From: Streptomyces radiopugnans
GTDB lineage: Bacteria; Actinomycetota; Actinomycetes; Streptomycetales; Streptomycetaceae
Direction: 5' to 3'
DNA: 64,000 nt
Assembly (NCBI RefSeq): GCF_900110735.1
Contig: NZ_FOET01000003.1
Location: forward strand, 434,001-498,000
In this document: one piece after another, positions 16,398 to 26,077 of the stretch
Layout of the letters: each line of letters begins with the position of its first letter
Position numbering within the stretch: the stretch's first letter is position 1
The notes under the pieces: model-generated
Told to the model about the DNA's origin: nothing
Database searches by the model: none
Seen by the model: only the letters and a program-made list of their open reading frames with translations
Made by a program: the position numbers and the translations under genes

Positions 16398-16514
16398 AAC
16401 GTTCCGCCCCGGGCCCCGGGCCCTGGAGAGCGGCAGCGGCCCGTTCCTCCCGCCGTCGGGAGACACGGGCCGCGGGTGCGCGCGCCCTCGCGGCGCCCGG
16501 TCACCGGCAGGTCG

Positions 16515-16760
16515 TCAGCCGCGCAGGACGCGGCCCTGCTTGTCGGTGCGGTCCTTGCTGGTGAGGAAGAGGATTCCGTCGATCAGCGACCAGAAGCCCA
16601 GACCGCCGCAGGTCAGGAGCTGGGCGATCGCCATGCCGGTGTGGCCGGTGTAGAAACGGCCGATGCCCAGGCCACCCAGGAAGATCTGCAGCAGACCAGC
16701 GGTGATCTTGGACTTGTCGGAGTACGGCTGGCCGTTGGGCGCGGTGCCGGAGAACGCCAT
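16515..16760 (-). CDS. TM2 domain protein
   Basis: An 81-residue protein made of a TM2 domain: [52 protein letters not shown]. The family has two transmembrane helices joined by a conserved GRFY turn and a DG motif in the second helix. A related, longer TM2 protein lies at 17511-18002; the two probably arose by duplication. Molecular function is unknown. Confidence 0.9.
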   Translation of the reverse strand: MAFSGTAPNGQPYSDKSKITAGLLQIFLGGLGIGRFYTGHTGMAIAQLLTCGGLGFWSLIDGILFLTSKDRTDKQGRVLRG

Positions 16761-16989
16761 GGGTGGCTCCTTCGTGCTTCAGACGGGGACACGCCACGGC
16801 CGCTGATGTCATGTACCAGACGTGCCGTGGCGGAATCCCAGACCTCCGGGGCCCGGCAAGGGTTGTGGCGTCTCCGCAGTCGTGATCGAACAGTGATCCG
16901 ACGAAGCGTCACGGACCTGCGGAAACTCCCGGCACCTCGGCACCCGGCGCCTGAGTACCCCGGCACCCGGTGCGGGCGGGCGGCCGGGC

Positions 16990-17505
16990 TCAGCCGGCCA
17001 GGTTCCGCAGCACCGCCCACGCCACGGCCGTCCCCAGTACCACCGCCGTGCCGACCTTCCCCAGCTTCGGCCGGTAGCGGCGTCCGCGCAGCCCCTCCAC
17101 CAGCCAGCGCCCGCCGAAGTACGCGGCGGCCGGGGCGCCGAGGGTCAGCAGCAGCGCGTTGTCGTGGAAGGCCGCGACGACGTCCCCGTGCATGAGGTCG
17201 TACGTCATACGGGTGCCGCCGCACGCCGGGCACAGCAGCCCGGTCAGCAGGTTGAACGGGCAGCGCGGCAGCCACTGCCCGGCCTGGTGCGGATTGGTCC
17301 CCCACAGGTAGGCCGCCCCGGCCAGCCCGGCGGCGAGCGCGCCCAGCGGCGGCGCGGCGGGGTGGGTGCGGAGGGTGCGCACGGCCCGGGCGAACGCCCC
17401 GCCGCCCCGGCCGCCCCGGCTCCCGTCCACCCCTTCGGCCCCTTCCGTGCCCGCTTCGGCTTCCGCTTCCGTGCCCGCTTCCGTCCTCCCGGTCACCGTG
17501 GTCAT
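16990..17505 (-). CDS. DUF2752 membrane protein
   Basis: A 171-residue membrane protein with the DUF2752 signature CPFNLLTGLLCPACGGTRMTYDLMHGDVVAAFHDN and three hydrophobic segments. The first 45 residues are a low-complexity Glu/Gly/Thr tail predicted to be cytoplasmic. The ATG at 17505 is five bases after the stop of the upstream TM2 gene, so the two are co-transcribed. DUF2752 and TM2 genes often pair in actinobacteria, which suggests a shared membrane role that remains undefined. Confidence 0.88.
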   Translation of the reverse strand: MTTVTGRTEAGTEAEAEAGTEGAEGVDGSRGGRGGGAFARAVRTLRTHPAAPPLGALAAGLAGAAYLWGTNPHQAGQWLPRCPFNLLTGLLCPACGGTRMTYDLMHGDVVAAFHDNALLLTLGAPAAAYFGGRWLVEGLRGRRYRPKLGKVGTAVVLGTAVAWAVLRNLAG

Positions 17506-17510
17506 CGCGC

Positions 17511-18002
17511 TCAGCTCCGCAGCACGCGGCCCTGCGCGTCCGTGGGGCTGTCCTGGGTGAGCAGCATGATCCCGTCGATCAGCGACCAGATGCCGCAGCC
17601 GCCGCAGGTGAACAGCTGGCCGAGGGCCAGACCGGTGTGACCGGTGTAGAAGCGTCCGATGCCGAAGCCGCCCAGGAAGAGCGAGAGGACGCCCGCCACG
17701 ACCTTGGACTTGTCGGAGTACGGGCGGCCGTAGGGGTCGTAGCCGTACGGGGCGTTCGGGTCGCCGGTGTAGCCGCCCGGGGCGGGCGGCGGGGTCTGCT
17801 GCTGGTAGCCGTACTCCGGCTGGCCGGGCTGCTGGGGGTAGCCGTACCCGGGCTGACCCGGCTGCTGCGGGTACCCGTACGCGGGCTGACCCGGCTGACC
17901 CGGCTGACCCGGCTGACCGGGCTGGCCCGGCTGCTGGGCGTAGGGGTTGTTCTGCGGCTGCTGGGGCTGGCCGTACGGGTTCTGCTGGCTGGGGTCGGAC
18001 AT
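17511..18002 (-). CDS. TM2 domain protein with Pro/Gly/Gln-rich N-terminus
   Basis: A 163-residue protein. Residues 1-90 are a disordered repeat region ([17 protein letters not shown], then several GQPGQP and [11 protein letters not shown] units); residues 100-163 are a TM2 domain with [14 protein letters not shown] and SLIDGIMLL. The start ATG at 18002 gives the usual [11 protein letters not shown] beginning; GGGGGAA upstream is the likely ribosome binding site. Such Tyr/Gln-rich tails resemble those of other small Streptomyces membrane proteins. Confidence 0.9.
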   Translation of the reverse strand: MSDPSQQNPYGQPQQPQNNPYAQQPGQPGQPGQPGQPGQPAYGYPQQPGQPGYGYPQQPGQPEYGYQQQTPPPAPGGYTGDPNAPYGYDPYGRPYSDKSKVVAGVLSLFLGGFGIGRFYTGHTGLALGQLFTCGGCGIWSLIDGIMLLTQDSPTDAQGRVLRS

Positions 18003-18083
18003 GGGAGGTTCCCCCGGTGTGTGGCTGGGACAGACAGACGGCCACATCTTGCCAGCCGGTGCGGGGCGCAGGAATGGTGGCCG

Positions 18084-18246
18084 TCGGGTTACCGTTCGAG
18101 TAACCGAGCGGTGAAGGCTCCGCCGGACGGCCCGGAGCTCCGGGCACCGGCCCGCCGCCGCGCCCCGGCGGATCCGCCGCCGGGGTCCCGGCGGCGGATC
18201 CGGAGAACACGGGGAGATGGTTATCTCATCGGGTTACCGTTCGAGT
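18084..18246 (+). repeat. 18-bp direct repeat in the topA upstream region
   Basis: TCGGGTTACCGTTCGAGT occurs exactly at 18084-18101 and again at 18229-18246, 145 bp apart. The first copy extends into GGTTAC-N7-GTAACC, a six-base inverted repeat, whereas the second copy loses the right arm. The copies lie between the divergent TM2 and topA genes, so they are good candidates for a regulator site. Confidence 0.7.
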
Positions 18247-18395
18247 GGCGTTGCGGACTTTTCCCGTTTGACACGGGGGCGGGAGGTACCGTCACACTCC
18301 GCAGCGAGAGCGCAGCCGCACGAAAGCGTGAAACACGCCGAGAGCAGACCGACCCGACGAAGCGGGATCACCGACCGGAGAAGAGCGAGAAGAAG

Positions 18396-21257
18396 TTGTC
18401 CCCGACCAGCAAGACCGCAGACGGCGGGCGCCGACTCGTGATCGTCGAGTCGCCGGCCAAGGCCAAGACGATCAAGGGCTACCTCGGTCCTGGCTACGTG
18501 GTCGAGGCCAGCGTCGGGCACATCCGCGATCTGCCGAACGGAGCCGCCGAGGTCCCCGCCAAGTACAAGGGCGAGCCCTGGGCCCGGCTCGGCGTCGACG
18601 TCGACCACGACTTCGAGCCGCTGTACGTCGTCAACAGCGACAAGAAGGACCAGGTCAAAAAGCTCAAGCAGCTCCTGGCGGAGTCCGACGAGCTGTTCCT
18701 GGCCACCGATGAGGACCGCGAGGGCGAGGCCATCGCCTGGCACCTCCAGGAGGTGCTCAGGCCCAAGGTCCCGGTGCGCCGGATGGTCTTCAACGAGATC
18801 ACCAAGGACGCCATCCGGGCCGCCGTCTCCAACACCCGCGAGCTGAACCAGCGCCTGGTCGACGCCCAGGAGACCCGCCGCATCCTCGACCGGCTCTACG
18901 GCTACGAGGTCTCCCCGGTGCTGTGGAAGAAGGTCATGCCGCGCCTGTCGGCGGGCCGCGTGCAGTCCGTCGCCACCCGCCTGGTCGTCGAGCGCGAGCG
19001 CGAGCGCATCGCGTTCCGCTCCGCCGAGTACTGGGATCTGACCGGCACCTTCGCCACCGGCGGTGTCCACGGGGCCGGTGACGCCGCCGACCCCGCCTCC
19101 TTCACCGCCCGGCTGAGCGCCGTGGACGGCCGCCGCGTCGCCCAGGGCCGCGACTTCGGTCCCGACGGGCTGCTCAAGGGCGGCTCCGGCGACAGGGCGG
19201 GCGTCCTGCACCTGGACGAGACCGCCGCCCGCGCGCTGGCCGCCGCCCTTGAGGGCGCCGACTTCACCGTCCGCTCGGTGGAGTCCAAGCCGTACCGCCG
19301 CTCGCCGTACGCGCCCTTCCGCACCACCACCCTCCAGCAGGAGGCCAGCCGCAAGCTCGGCTTCGGCGCGAAGGTGACCATGCAGGTGGCGCAGAAGCTG
19401 TACGAGAACGGCTTCATCACCTACATGCGGACGGACTCCACCACCCTGTCCGACACCGCCGTCGCCGCCGCCCGCGCCCAGGTCACCCAGCTCTACGGCG
19501 CCGACTACCTGCCCGACCGCCCTCGCACCTACGCGAGCAAGGTCAAGAACGCGCAGGAGGCCCACGAGGCGATCCGCCCCTCCGGCGACCGCTTCCGCAC
19601 CCCCGCCGAGACGGGCCTGACCGGCGACCAGTTCAGGCTGTACGAGCTGATCTGGAAGCGGACCGTCGCCTCCCAGATGAAGGACGCCACCGGCCAGTCC
19701 GTCACGGTCAAGGTCGGCGGACGGGGTACGGACGGCCGGGACGCCGAGTTCAGCGCCTCCGGCAAGATCATCACCTTCCACGGCTTCCTCAAGGCCTACG
19801 TCGAGGGCGCCGACGACCCCGGCGCCGACCTCGACGACCGCGAGCGCCGCCTGCCGCGCGTCGACGAGGGCGACCGGCTGGCCGCCACCGGGATGTCGGT
19901 GGACGGCCACGCCACCAAGCCCCCGGCCCGCTACACCGAGGCCACGCTGGTCAAGGAGCTGGAGGAGCGCGAGATCGGGCGCCCCTCGACGTACGCGTCG
20001 ATCATCAGCACCATCCTCGACCGCGGCTACGTCTTCAAGAAGGGCACCGCGCTCGTCCCCTCCTTCCTATCCTTCGCCGTCGTCGGCCTGCTGGAGAAGC
20101 ACTTCGGCCGCCTGGTCGACTACGGCTTCACCGCGAAGATGGAGGACGACCTCGACCGCATCGCCGCCGGCGAGGCCGAGGCCGTGCCGTGGCTGCGCCG
20201 CTTCTACTTCGGCACCGACGAGCCGGGGGCGGAGGGCACGGCCGCGGCGGCGGCCGGGAACGGCGACGGCGACCACCTCGGCGGGCTGAAGGACCTGGTC
20301 TCCGACCTCGGCGCGATCGACGCCCGGGGCGTCTCCTCCTTCCCCGTCGGCGAGGGCATCGTGTTGCGGGTGGGCCGCTACGGCCCCTACGTCGAGGAGC
20401 CGCCGGCCGCCGAGGGCGAATCCGGCCGCCGCGCCGACGTACCCGCCGACCTGCCGCCGGACGAGCTGACGGTGGAGTACGCCCGGGAGCTGCTGGCCAA
20501 GCCCAGCGGCGAGTTCGAGCTGGGCACCGACCCGGAGACGGGCCGCCCCATCGTGGCCAGGGACGGCCGCTACGGGCCGTACGTCACCGAGGTGCTGCCC
20601 GAGGGCACGCCGAAGACCGGCAAGAACGCGGTGAAGCCGCGCACGGCCTCGCTGCTGAAGTCGATGTCCCTGGACACCGTCACCCTCGACGACGCCCTGA
20701 AGCTGCTCTCCCTGCCGCGGGTGGTCGGCACCGACCCCGAGAGCGGCCAGGAGATCACCGCGCAGAACGGCCGCTACGGCCCTTACCTGAAGAAGGGCAC
20801 CGACTCCCGCTCGCTCCAGAGCGAGGAGCAGATCTTCACCATCACCCTGGACGAGGCGCTGGCGATCTACGCCCAGCCCAAGCAGCGCGGCCGGGCCGCG
20901 GCCAAGCCGCCGCTGAAGGAGCTGGGCACCGACCCGGCCAGTGAGCGCCCGGTGGTGGTCAAGGACGGCCGCTTCGGCCCGTACGTCACCGACGGCGAGA
21001 CCAACGCCACGCTGCGCCGCGACGACGACGTGGAGACGATCACGCCGGAGCGCGCGTACGAACTGCTGGCGGAGAAGCGCGCCAAGGGGCCGGCGAAGAA
21101 GACGGCCAAGAAGACGGCCGCGAAGAAGACCGCCGCGAAGAAGACGGCGGCCAAGAAGACCGCCGCCAAGAAGACGGCCGCGAAGAAGACCACCACCAAG
21201 AAGGCCGCGACCAGGAAGACGGCCGCCAAGAAGGCCGCGCCGGCCGACGCGGAGTAG
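18396..21257 (+). CDS. topA: DNA topoisomerase I (type IA)
   Basis: A 953-residue enzyme that relaxes negative supercoils. It has a Toprim domain (LVIVESPAKAKTIKGYLG at about 13-30 and ATDEDREGEAIAWHL at about 103-117), the active-site Tyr in ITYMRTDSTTLSD (about residue 342), and C-terminal repeat domains with recurring GRYGPYV motifs in place of classic zinc fingers. From about residue 896 it ends in a Lys/Ala tail (repeated KKTAAKK), a known feature of Streptomyces TopA that aids processive binding. The start is a TTG at 18396, chosen because it gives the usual (M)SPTSKTADGGRRLV N-terminus. Confidence 0.97.
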   Translation: MSPTSKTADGGRRLVIVESPAKAKTIKGYLGPGYVVEASVGHIRDLPNGAAEVPAKYKGEPWARLGVDVDHDFEPLYVVNSDKKDQVKKLKQLLAESDELFLATDEDREGEAIAWHLQEVLRPKVPVRRMVFNEITKDAIRAAVSNTRELNQRLVDAQETRRILDRLYGYEVSPVLWKKVMPRLSAGRVQSVATRLVVERERERIAFRSAEYWDLTGTFATGGVHGAGDAADPASFTARLSAVDGRRVAQGRDFGPDGLLKGGSGDRAGVLHLDETAARALAAALEGADFTVRSVESKPYRRSPYAPFRTTTLQQEASRKLGFGAKVTMQVAQKLYENGFITYMRTDSTTLSDTAVAAARAQVTQLYGADYLPDRPRTYASKVKNAQEAHEAIRPSGDRFRTPAETGLTGDQFRLYELIWKRTVASQMKDATGQSVTVKVGGRGTDGRDAEFSASGKIITFHGFLKAYVEGADDPGADLDDRERRLPRVDEGDRLAATGMSVDGHATKPPARYTEATLVKELEEREIGRPSTYASIISTILDRGYVFKKGTALVPSFLSFAVVGLLEKHFGRLVDYGFTAKMEDDLDRIAAGEAEAVPWLRRFYFGTDEPGAEGTAAAAAGNGDGDHLGGLKDLVSDLGAIDARGVSSFPVGEGIVLRVGRYGPYVEEPPAAEGESGRRADVPADLPPDELTVEYARELLAKPSGEFELGTDPETGRPIVARDGRYGPYVTEVLPEGTPKTGKNAVKPRTASLLKSMSLDTVTLDDALKLLSLPRVVGTDPESGQEITAQNGRYGPYLKKGTDSRSLQSEEQIFTITLDEALAIYAQPKQRGRAAAKPPLKELGTDPASERPVVVKDGRFGPYVTDGETNATLRRDDDVETITPERAYELLAEKRAKGPAKKTAKKTAAKKTAAKKTAAKKTAAKKTAAKKTTTKKAATRKTAAKKAAPADAE

Positions 21258-21385
21258 GCGCGCGGGGGTAGGCATACGGACGGCACGTGCGGGAACCTTC
21301 CGCACGTGTCCGTCCGTAACAGCTTCCCCGGCCGCTCGTCCGGCCGCATCGCAGCCCCCGTACCCCCGACCGATAGGCTTGCGGG

Positions 21386-24300
21386 ATGACGCGTGCAGAG
21401 CAGCCACCGGTCGTGTCCACCACCTCCGAAGCCCTGGCCGCGGACTCCCGCGAGCGCGCCGTACGGGCCCTGCTGAGGCATGCCCCCCTGCGCCGGCTGT
21501 GGGGCGCACAGCTCGCCGGCGGTGTCGGTGACGCCCTCGCCCTGCTGGTCCTGGTGCTGCTGGCACTCCAGGCCGCCGTCGCCGTACCGGCCATGGGAGG
21601 CGCCCCCGTCCTGGGCGGCGGCTACCGCGGAGTGGCGCTCGCCGTCGCCGCCGTGTTCGCCGTCCGGCTGCTGGCCACCCTGCTCTTCGGCGCCGTGCTC
21701 CTGGGCCCGCTCTCCTCCCTGACCGCGGACTCCGGCGGCGTGCTCGACCGCCGCTGGACCATGATCGGGGCGGACGGCGTACGGCTGGCGCTGATGATCG
21801 TCGCGCCGCTGTGGATCGACTGGACCCCCGACCAGGCGTTCGCGTTCCTGCTGGTCACCGTCTTCCTCACCGGAGTCGCCGAACGGGTCCGGGGCGTGGC
21901 CAAGGACAGCGCCGCCCCCACGCTGCTGCCCGCGCCGCCCCCCGAGGGCGCGGCGGTGCGCCCCCTGCCGGACCACCACGACGCGCTGCGCCGCCTGTGG
22001 CTGCGCACGGGCTTCCTGGCCATCCCGGCGGCCGCCGCGGGGCTGGTCGCGATCACCCTGGTCGGCAACCTGCTGGGCGCGGGCATCGAGTGGTTCACCA
22101 CCCACCAGGCGGCACTGGCGTCCTACGCCGCGTCCGGCCTGTTCGCCGCGTCGATCGCCCTGCTGTACTTCCTGCACCTGCCCGGCGGCGGGACCCCGCG
22201 CCCCCGCTCCCCGCTGGAGGGCCTGCGCCGCCCCCGCACCGGCAGGCCGGAGAAGGGCGCGGACGGCAAGACCGTCCGCAAGGCCGTGGACAGGGGCCGC
22301 ACCGGCGCCGCCCCGCTGCTCGTCCTGACCGGAGCCTGCGTGGCCGCCGCCGTCGCCGCGGCCGCCGCGCTCGCGGTGCTGCACGCCATGGACCTGGGCG
22401 GCGGCCCGGTCCTGTTCGGGCTGTTCGTCCTGGCGCTGACCGGCGGCACCGCCGCGGGCGTCCGCCGGGCCCCGCGCGTACTGCCCGCGCTGTCCCGCAG
22501 GCGGCTGCTCGCCCTGTCCGTCGCGCTGGCCGGCCTGGCCCTGCTCGCGGCCGGGCTGACCCCCGACACCACCGCCGTACTGCTGCTGCTCCTGCTCGCG
22601 GGCCTGTCCGCCGGAGTCGCCGCGAACACCGGGCACACCCTCCTGGACGAGGAGACCGAGGAGTCCCGCCGCGCCCGGATGACCGACCACCTGCACGCGT
22701 CCGTGCACGTCGGCATCGCGCTCGCGGCCGTCGCCGCGCCCGTGCTGGCGGCCCTCATCGGCCCGCACCGGGTCGAGAGCGGCGACTTCGTCTTCGCCCA
22801 CGGCGGCGCGGCCTTCACACTGATGCTGGTCGGCGCGCTGCTGCTGCCGGTGGCGGCCCTCGTCCTGGTCCGCCTCGACGACCGGCAGGGCGTGCCGCTG
22901 CGGCGCGATCTGCGCGAGGCGTTCGGCGGCGGCTCCGAGCCGCTCCAGGCCCCCTCGCCCACCGGCTTCTTCATCGCCCTGGAGGGTGGCGACGGCGCGG
23001 GCAAGTCCACGCAGGTGGAGGCGCTGGCCGAATGGATCCGCTCCAAGGGCCACGAGGTCGTCGTCACCCGCGAGCCGGGGGCGACCCCGATCGGCAAGCG
23101 GCTGCGCTCGATCCTGCTGGACGTCTCCTCGGCCGGCCTGTCGCACCGCGCCGAGGCCCTGCTCTACGCCGCCGACCGGGCAGAGCACGTCGACTCGGTC
23201 GTACGCCCCGCCCTGGAGCGCGGCGCGGTCGTCATCACCGACCGCTACGTCGACTCCTCCGTCGCCTACCAGGGGGCCGGGCGCGACCTGTCGCCGACGG
23301 AGGTCGCCCGGATCTCCCGCTGGGCCACCGGCGGACTCGTACCCCATCTGACCGTGCTGCTGGACATCTCGCCGGAGACCGCCCGCGAGCGGTTCACCGA
23401 GGCGCCCGACCGGCTGGAGTCGGAGTCCGCCGAGTTCCACCGGCGGGTCCGCTCCGGCTTCCTCACCCTGGCCGCCGCCGACCCCACCCGCTACCTGGTG
23501 GTGGACGCGGGCCTGGAGCCCGAGGCCGTCACCACGGTCGTACGGCACCGGCTCGACCAGATGCTGCCGCTGTCCGAGGCCGAGATCGCCGCCCGTGAGG
23601 AGGCGCGCCGCAGGGCCGAGGAGGAGGCACGCAGGCGTGCGGAGGAAGAGGCCGCGCGCAAGGCCGAGGAGGAGCGCCTGGAGCGCGAGCGCCAGGAGCG
23701 TCTGGAGCGGCTGCGCGCCGAGGAGGAGGAGCGCAGGAAGCGCGAGGAGGAGGAGGCCCGGCGCCGCGAGGAGCTGCGCAGGGCCGAGGAGGCCCGGCAG
23801 CGCGCCGAGGAGGCCCGCCGCTTGGCGGAGGAGGAGCGCCGTCGGCGCGAGGCCGAGGAACGCGCCCGCCGCGAGGAGGAGGAGCGCAGGCGCCGTCTGG
23901 CCGAGGAGGAGGCCCGGCTGCGGGCCGAGGCCGAGGAGCGCCGGCTGGAGAAGCAGCGCAAGGCCGAGGAGGCGCTGCTCCGCGCCGAGCAGGCCCGCAG
24001 GGCCGCCGAGGCGGAGGAGGCGGCCCGCCGGGAGCGGGAGGAGCGCGAGTCCCGGGAGGCACGGCAGAGGCACTCGCTGCGCAAGGACGAGGCTCCGGGT
24101 GCCGGTGCCGGTGCCGGTGCCGGTGCCGCGAGCGCGGGGAGCGCCGGGAACGAGGCCGACGAGACCACTGTCCTGCCGCGGGTCTCGCCGGACGCGGAGG
24201 AGACGGTCGTCCTGCCGCAGCAGGCGCCGTCGGCTCCCCCGGCCCCCCCGGCTCCCCCTGCGGGGGCGACCGCGGCCCCCGGGGACGAGACCGCCCCGCT

Positions 24301-24574
24301 GCCGCGGATGGGCCCCGGGGACCGGGCGCCGTCGTGGTCGCTGCGCAAGGGCGAGCCCGGTGCCGAGCCCCCGGCCGCCCCGCCCGCGGCAGGGGAGGAG
24401 CGCACCCGGGAACTGCCGCAGGTCGACGAGGCGGGCCGTCCCCGCCGCCGCCCCGAGTGGGCGGAGGAGACGCCGATGGACGACCTGCCCACCCTCGCGG
24501 ACGAACTCCTCGGCCCCCACCAGGAGTTCGTCGAGGACGAGGAGGACGGCCGGCGGCGCGGCCGCCGGGGCTGA
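21386..24574 (+). CDS. tmk: fusion of membrane transporter-like domain, thymidylate kinase and coiled coil
   Basis: A 1062-residue three-part protein. Residues 30-510 carry about ten hydrophobic segments arranged like an MFS-type transporter. A complete dTMP kinase follows at about 528-735, with P-loop LEGGDGAGKST, the TREPG motif and TDRYVDSSVAYQG. Residues 740-900 are an almost continuous Glu/Arg/Ala coiled coil, and the remainder is Pro/Ala/Thr-rich. The kinase makes dTDP for DNA synthesis; ordinary enzymes are about 210 residues. The fusion is, as far as I recall, conserved in Streptomyces and tethers the kinase to the membrane. It sits between topA and holB. Confidence 0.93.
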   Translation: MTRAEQPPVVSTTSEALAADSRERAVRALLRHAPLRRLWGAQLAGGVGDALALLVLVLLALQAAVAVPAMGGAPVLGGGYRGVALAVAAVFAVRLLATLLFGAVLLGPLSSLTADSGGVLDRRWTMIGADGVRLALMIVAPLWIDWTPDQAFAFLLVTVFLTGVAERVRGVAKDSAAPTLLPAPPPEGAAVRPLPDHHDALRRLWLRTGFLAIPAAAAGLVAITLVGNLLGAGIEWFTTHQAALASYAASGLFAASIALLYFLHLPGGGTPRPRSPLEGLRRPRTGRPEKGADGKTVRKAVDRGRTGAAPLLVLTGACVAAAVAAAAALAVLHAMDLGGGPVLFGLFVLALTGGTAAGVRRAPRVLPALSRRRLLALSVALAGLALLAAGLTPDTTAVLLLLLLAGLSAGVAANTGHTLLDEETEESRRARMTDHLHASVHVGIALAAVAAPVLAALIGPHRVESGDFVFAHGGAAFTLMLVGALLLPVAALVLVRLDDRQGVPLRRDLREAFGGGSEPLQAPSPTGFFIALEGGDGAGKSTQVEALAEWIRSKGHEVVVTREPGATPIGKRLRSILLDVSSAGLSHRAEALLYAADRAEHVDSVVRPALERGAVVITDRYVDSSVAYQGAGRDLSPTEVARISRWATGGLVPHLTVLLDISPETARERFTEAPDRLESESAEFHRRVRSGFLTLAAADPTRYLVVDAGLEPEAVTTVVRHRLDQMLPLSEAEIAAREEARRRAEEEARRRAEEEAARKAEEERLERERQERLERLRAEEEERRKREEEEARRREELRRAEEARQRAEEARRLAEEERRRREAEERARREEEERRRRLAEEEARLRAEAEERRLEKQRKAEEALLRAEQARRAAEAEEAARREREERESREARQRHSLRKDEAPGAGAGAGAGAASAGSAGNEADETTVLPRVSPDAEETVVLPQQAPSAPPAPPAPPAGATAAPGDETAPLPRMGPGDRAPSWSLRKGEPGAEPPAAPPAAGEERTRELPQVDEAGRPRRRPEWAEETPMDDLPTLADELLGPHQEFVEDEEDGRRRGRRG

Positions 24575-24739
24575 CGCCCGGCGGGCCGCACCCTGCCGCG
24601 AGCCGGCCGTCCCCGGCTGTCACAGCAGTGCGGGACAATGGCGGAAACGCCGTCCGGCGCCGAGCAGCACGCGGCGGCGCCGGACGGCGGACCGGCACCG
24701 GACGGACCGGGCGGCGCGCGGAGGGAGGGCGACGGGGCC

Positions 24740-26002
24740 ATGGCCGTATGGGACGACCTGGTCGGGCAGGACAGGGTCGTGGAGCAGCTCACCGCGGCGG
24801 CGCGCGACGCCGACGCGTACGTCACGGCCGCCGCCTCCGGTGCGTCCGGAGACGAGGGGAGCCGGGCGGGGACGCCGGAATCGCCCGGACCGTCGGGGCC
24901 GTCCGGGCTGTCCGGCTCGGCGATGACCCACGCCTGGCTGTTCACCGGCCCGCCCGGCTCCGGCCTGGCGACCGCCGCCCGCGCCTTCGCCGCCGCCCTG
25001 CAGTGCGTCAGCCCCGACCGCGCCCTGGGCGGCGCACCCGGCTGCGGCTTCTGCGACGGCTGCCACACGGCGCTGATCGGCACGCACGCCGACGTCGAGG
25101 TGGTCCGTACGAACCAGCTCAGCATCGGCGCGGACGTCACCCGTGATCTGGTACGCCGCACCCAGCTCTCCCCGTCCGGAGGCCGCTGGCAGGTGGTCCT
25201 CCTGGAAGAGATCGACCGGCTGACCGAGAGTGCGGCCAACGTACTCCTCAAGGCCGTCGAGGAGCCCGCCCCCCGCACGGTGTGGCTGCTGTGCGCGCCC
25301 TCCGCCGACGACGTCCTGCCCACGATCCGCTCCCGCTGCCGCCATCTGGTGCTGCGCACACCGCCGGTGGACGCCGTCGCCGACATGCTGATCCGGCGCG
25401 ACGGCATCGAGCCGGACGTGGCGGTGGCCGCCGCCCGCACCACCCAGGGCCACATCGACCGGGCCCGGCGCCTGGCCACCGACGCGCGGGCCCGTACGCG
25501 CCGTGCCGCCGTCCTCGCCCTGCCCACCCGGATGGAGGACATCGGCGACGCGCTCCGGGCCGCCCAGCAACTGGTCGACGCGGCCGGCGAGGACGCCAAG
25601 GAGGCCGTCGAGGAGGTGGACGCCAGGGAGACCGAGGAGATGCGCGCCGCGCTCGGCGCCTCCGAGGGCGGGCGGCTCCCGCGCGGCACGGCGGGAGTGA
25701 TGAAGGACCTGGAGAAGCGGCAGAAGAGCCGCGCCACCCGCGCCCAGCGCGACTCCCTGGACCTCGCCCTGCTCGACCTGACCGCCTTCTACCGCGACGT
25801 GCTGGTCCGCCAGCTCGGCTCACAGGTGGCGATCGCCAACGAGGACGTCCGCGACGCGGTGGAGCGGATCGCCGCCTCCACCCGTCCGGAGCAGACGCTC
25901 CGCCGCATGGAGGCGGTACTGGAGTGCCGCCGCGCCATCGAGCGCAATGTGGCCCCCCTGCTGGCCGTTGAGGCGATGGCGGTGGCGCTCCGCGCGGGCT
26001 GA
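24740..26002 (+). CDS. holB: DNA polymerase III subunit delta prime
   Basis: A 420-residue clamp-loader subunit. It starts MAVWDDLVGQDRVVEQL, has a degenerate nucleotide site (FTGPPGSGLATAARAFA, no GKT), a four-cysteine zinc module (LQCVSPDRALGGAPGCGFC then GCH), and sensor region KAVEEPAPRTVWLLCA with SRC in TIRSRCRHL. Loss of the P-loop lysine fits delta prime, which does not hydrolyse ATP. I chose the ATG at 24740 because conservation begins there; the frame is open to an ATG at 24638. It follows tmk, a common gene pairing. Confidence 0.93.
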   Translation: MAVWDDLVGQDRVVEQLTAAARDADAYVTAAASGASGDEGSRAGTPESPGPSGPSGLSGSAMTHAWLFTGPPGSGLATAARAFAAALQCVSPDRALGGAPGCGFCDGCHTALIGTHADVEVVRTNQLSIGADVTRDLVRRTQLSPSGGRWQVVLLEEIDRLTESAANVLLKAVEEPAPRTVWLLCAPSADDVLPTIRSRCRHLVLRTPPVDAVADMLIRRDGIEPDVAVAAARTTQGHIDRARRLATDARARTRRAAVLALPTRMEDIGDALRAAQQLVDAAGEDAKEAVEEVDARETEEMRAALGASEGGRLPRGTAGVMKDLEKRQKSRATRAQRDSLDLALLDLTAFYRDVLVRQLGSQVAIANEDVRDAVERIAASTRPEQTLRRMEAVLECRRAIERNVAPLLAVEAMAVALRAG

Positions 26003-26077
26003 CCTCCTCCTCCGCCGCCACGGACTCCGGCGGCGGCTCACCCCCTGGCGGCTCCGGCCCGTATACGCTCCAAGGTC

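Noticed and set aside
18396..21257. Lysine-rich C-terminus of topA as a novel extension
   Set aside because: Lys/Ala repeat tails are a known feature of Streptomyces topoisomerase I.
20867..24520. 1217-codon open frame opposite topA and tmk
   Set aside because: Shadow of two certain genes, with low-complexity Gly/Gln/Arg sequence and no start signal.
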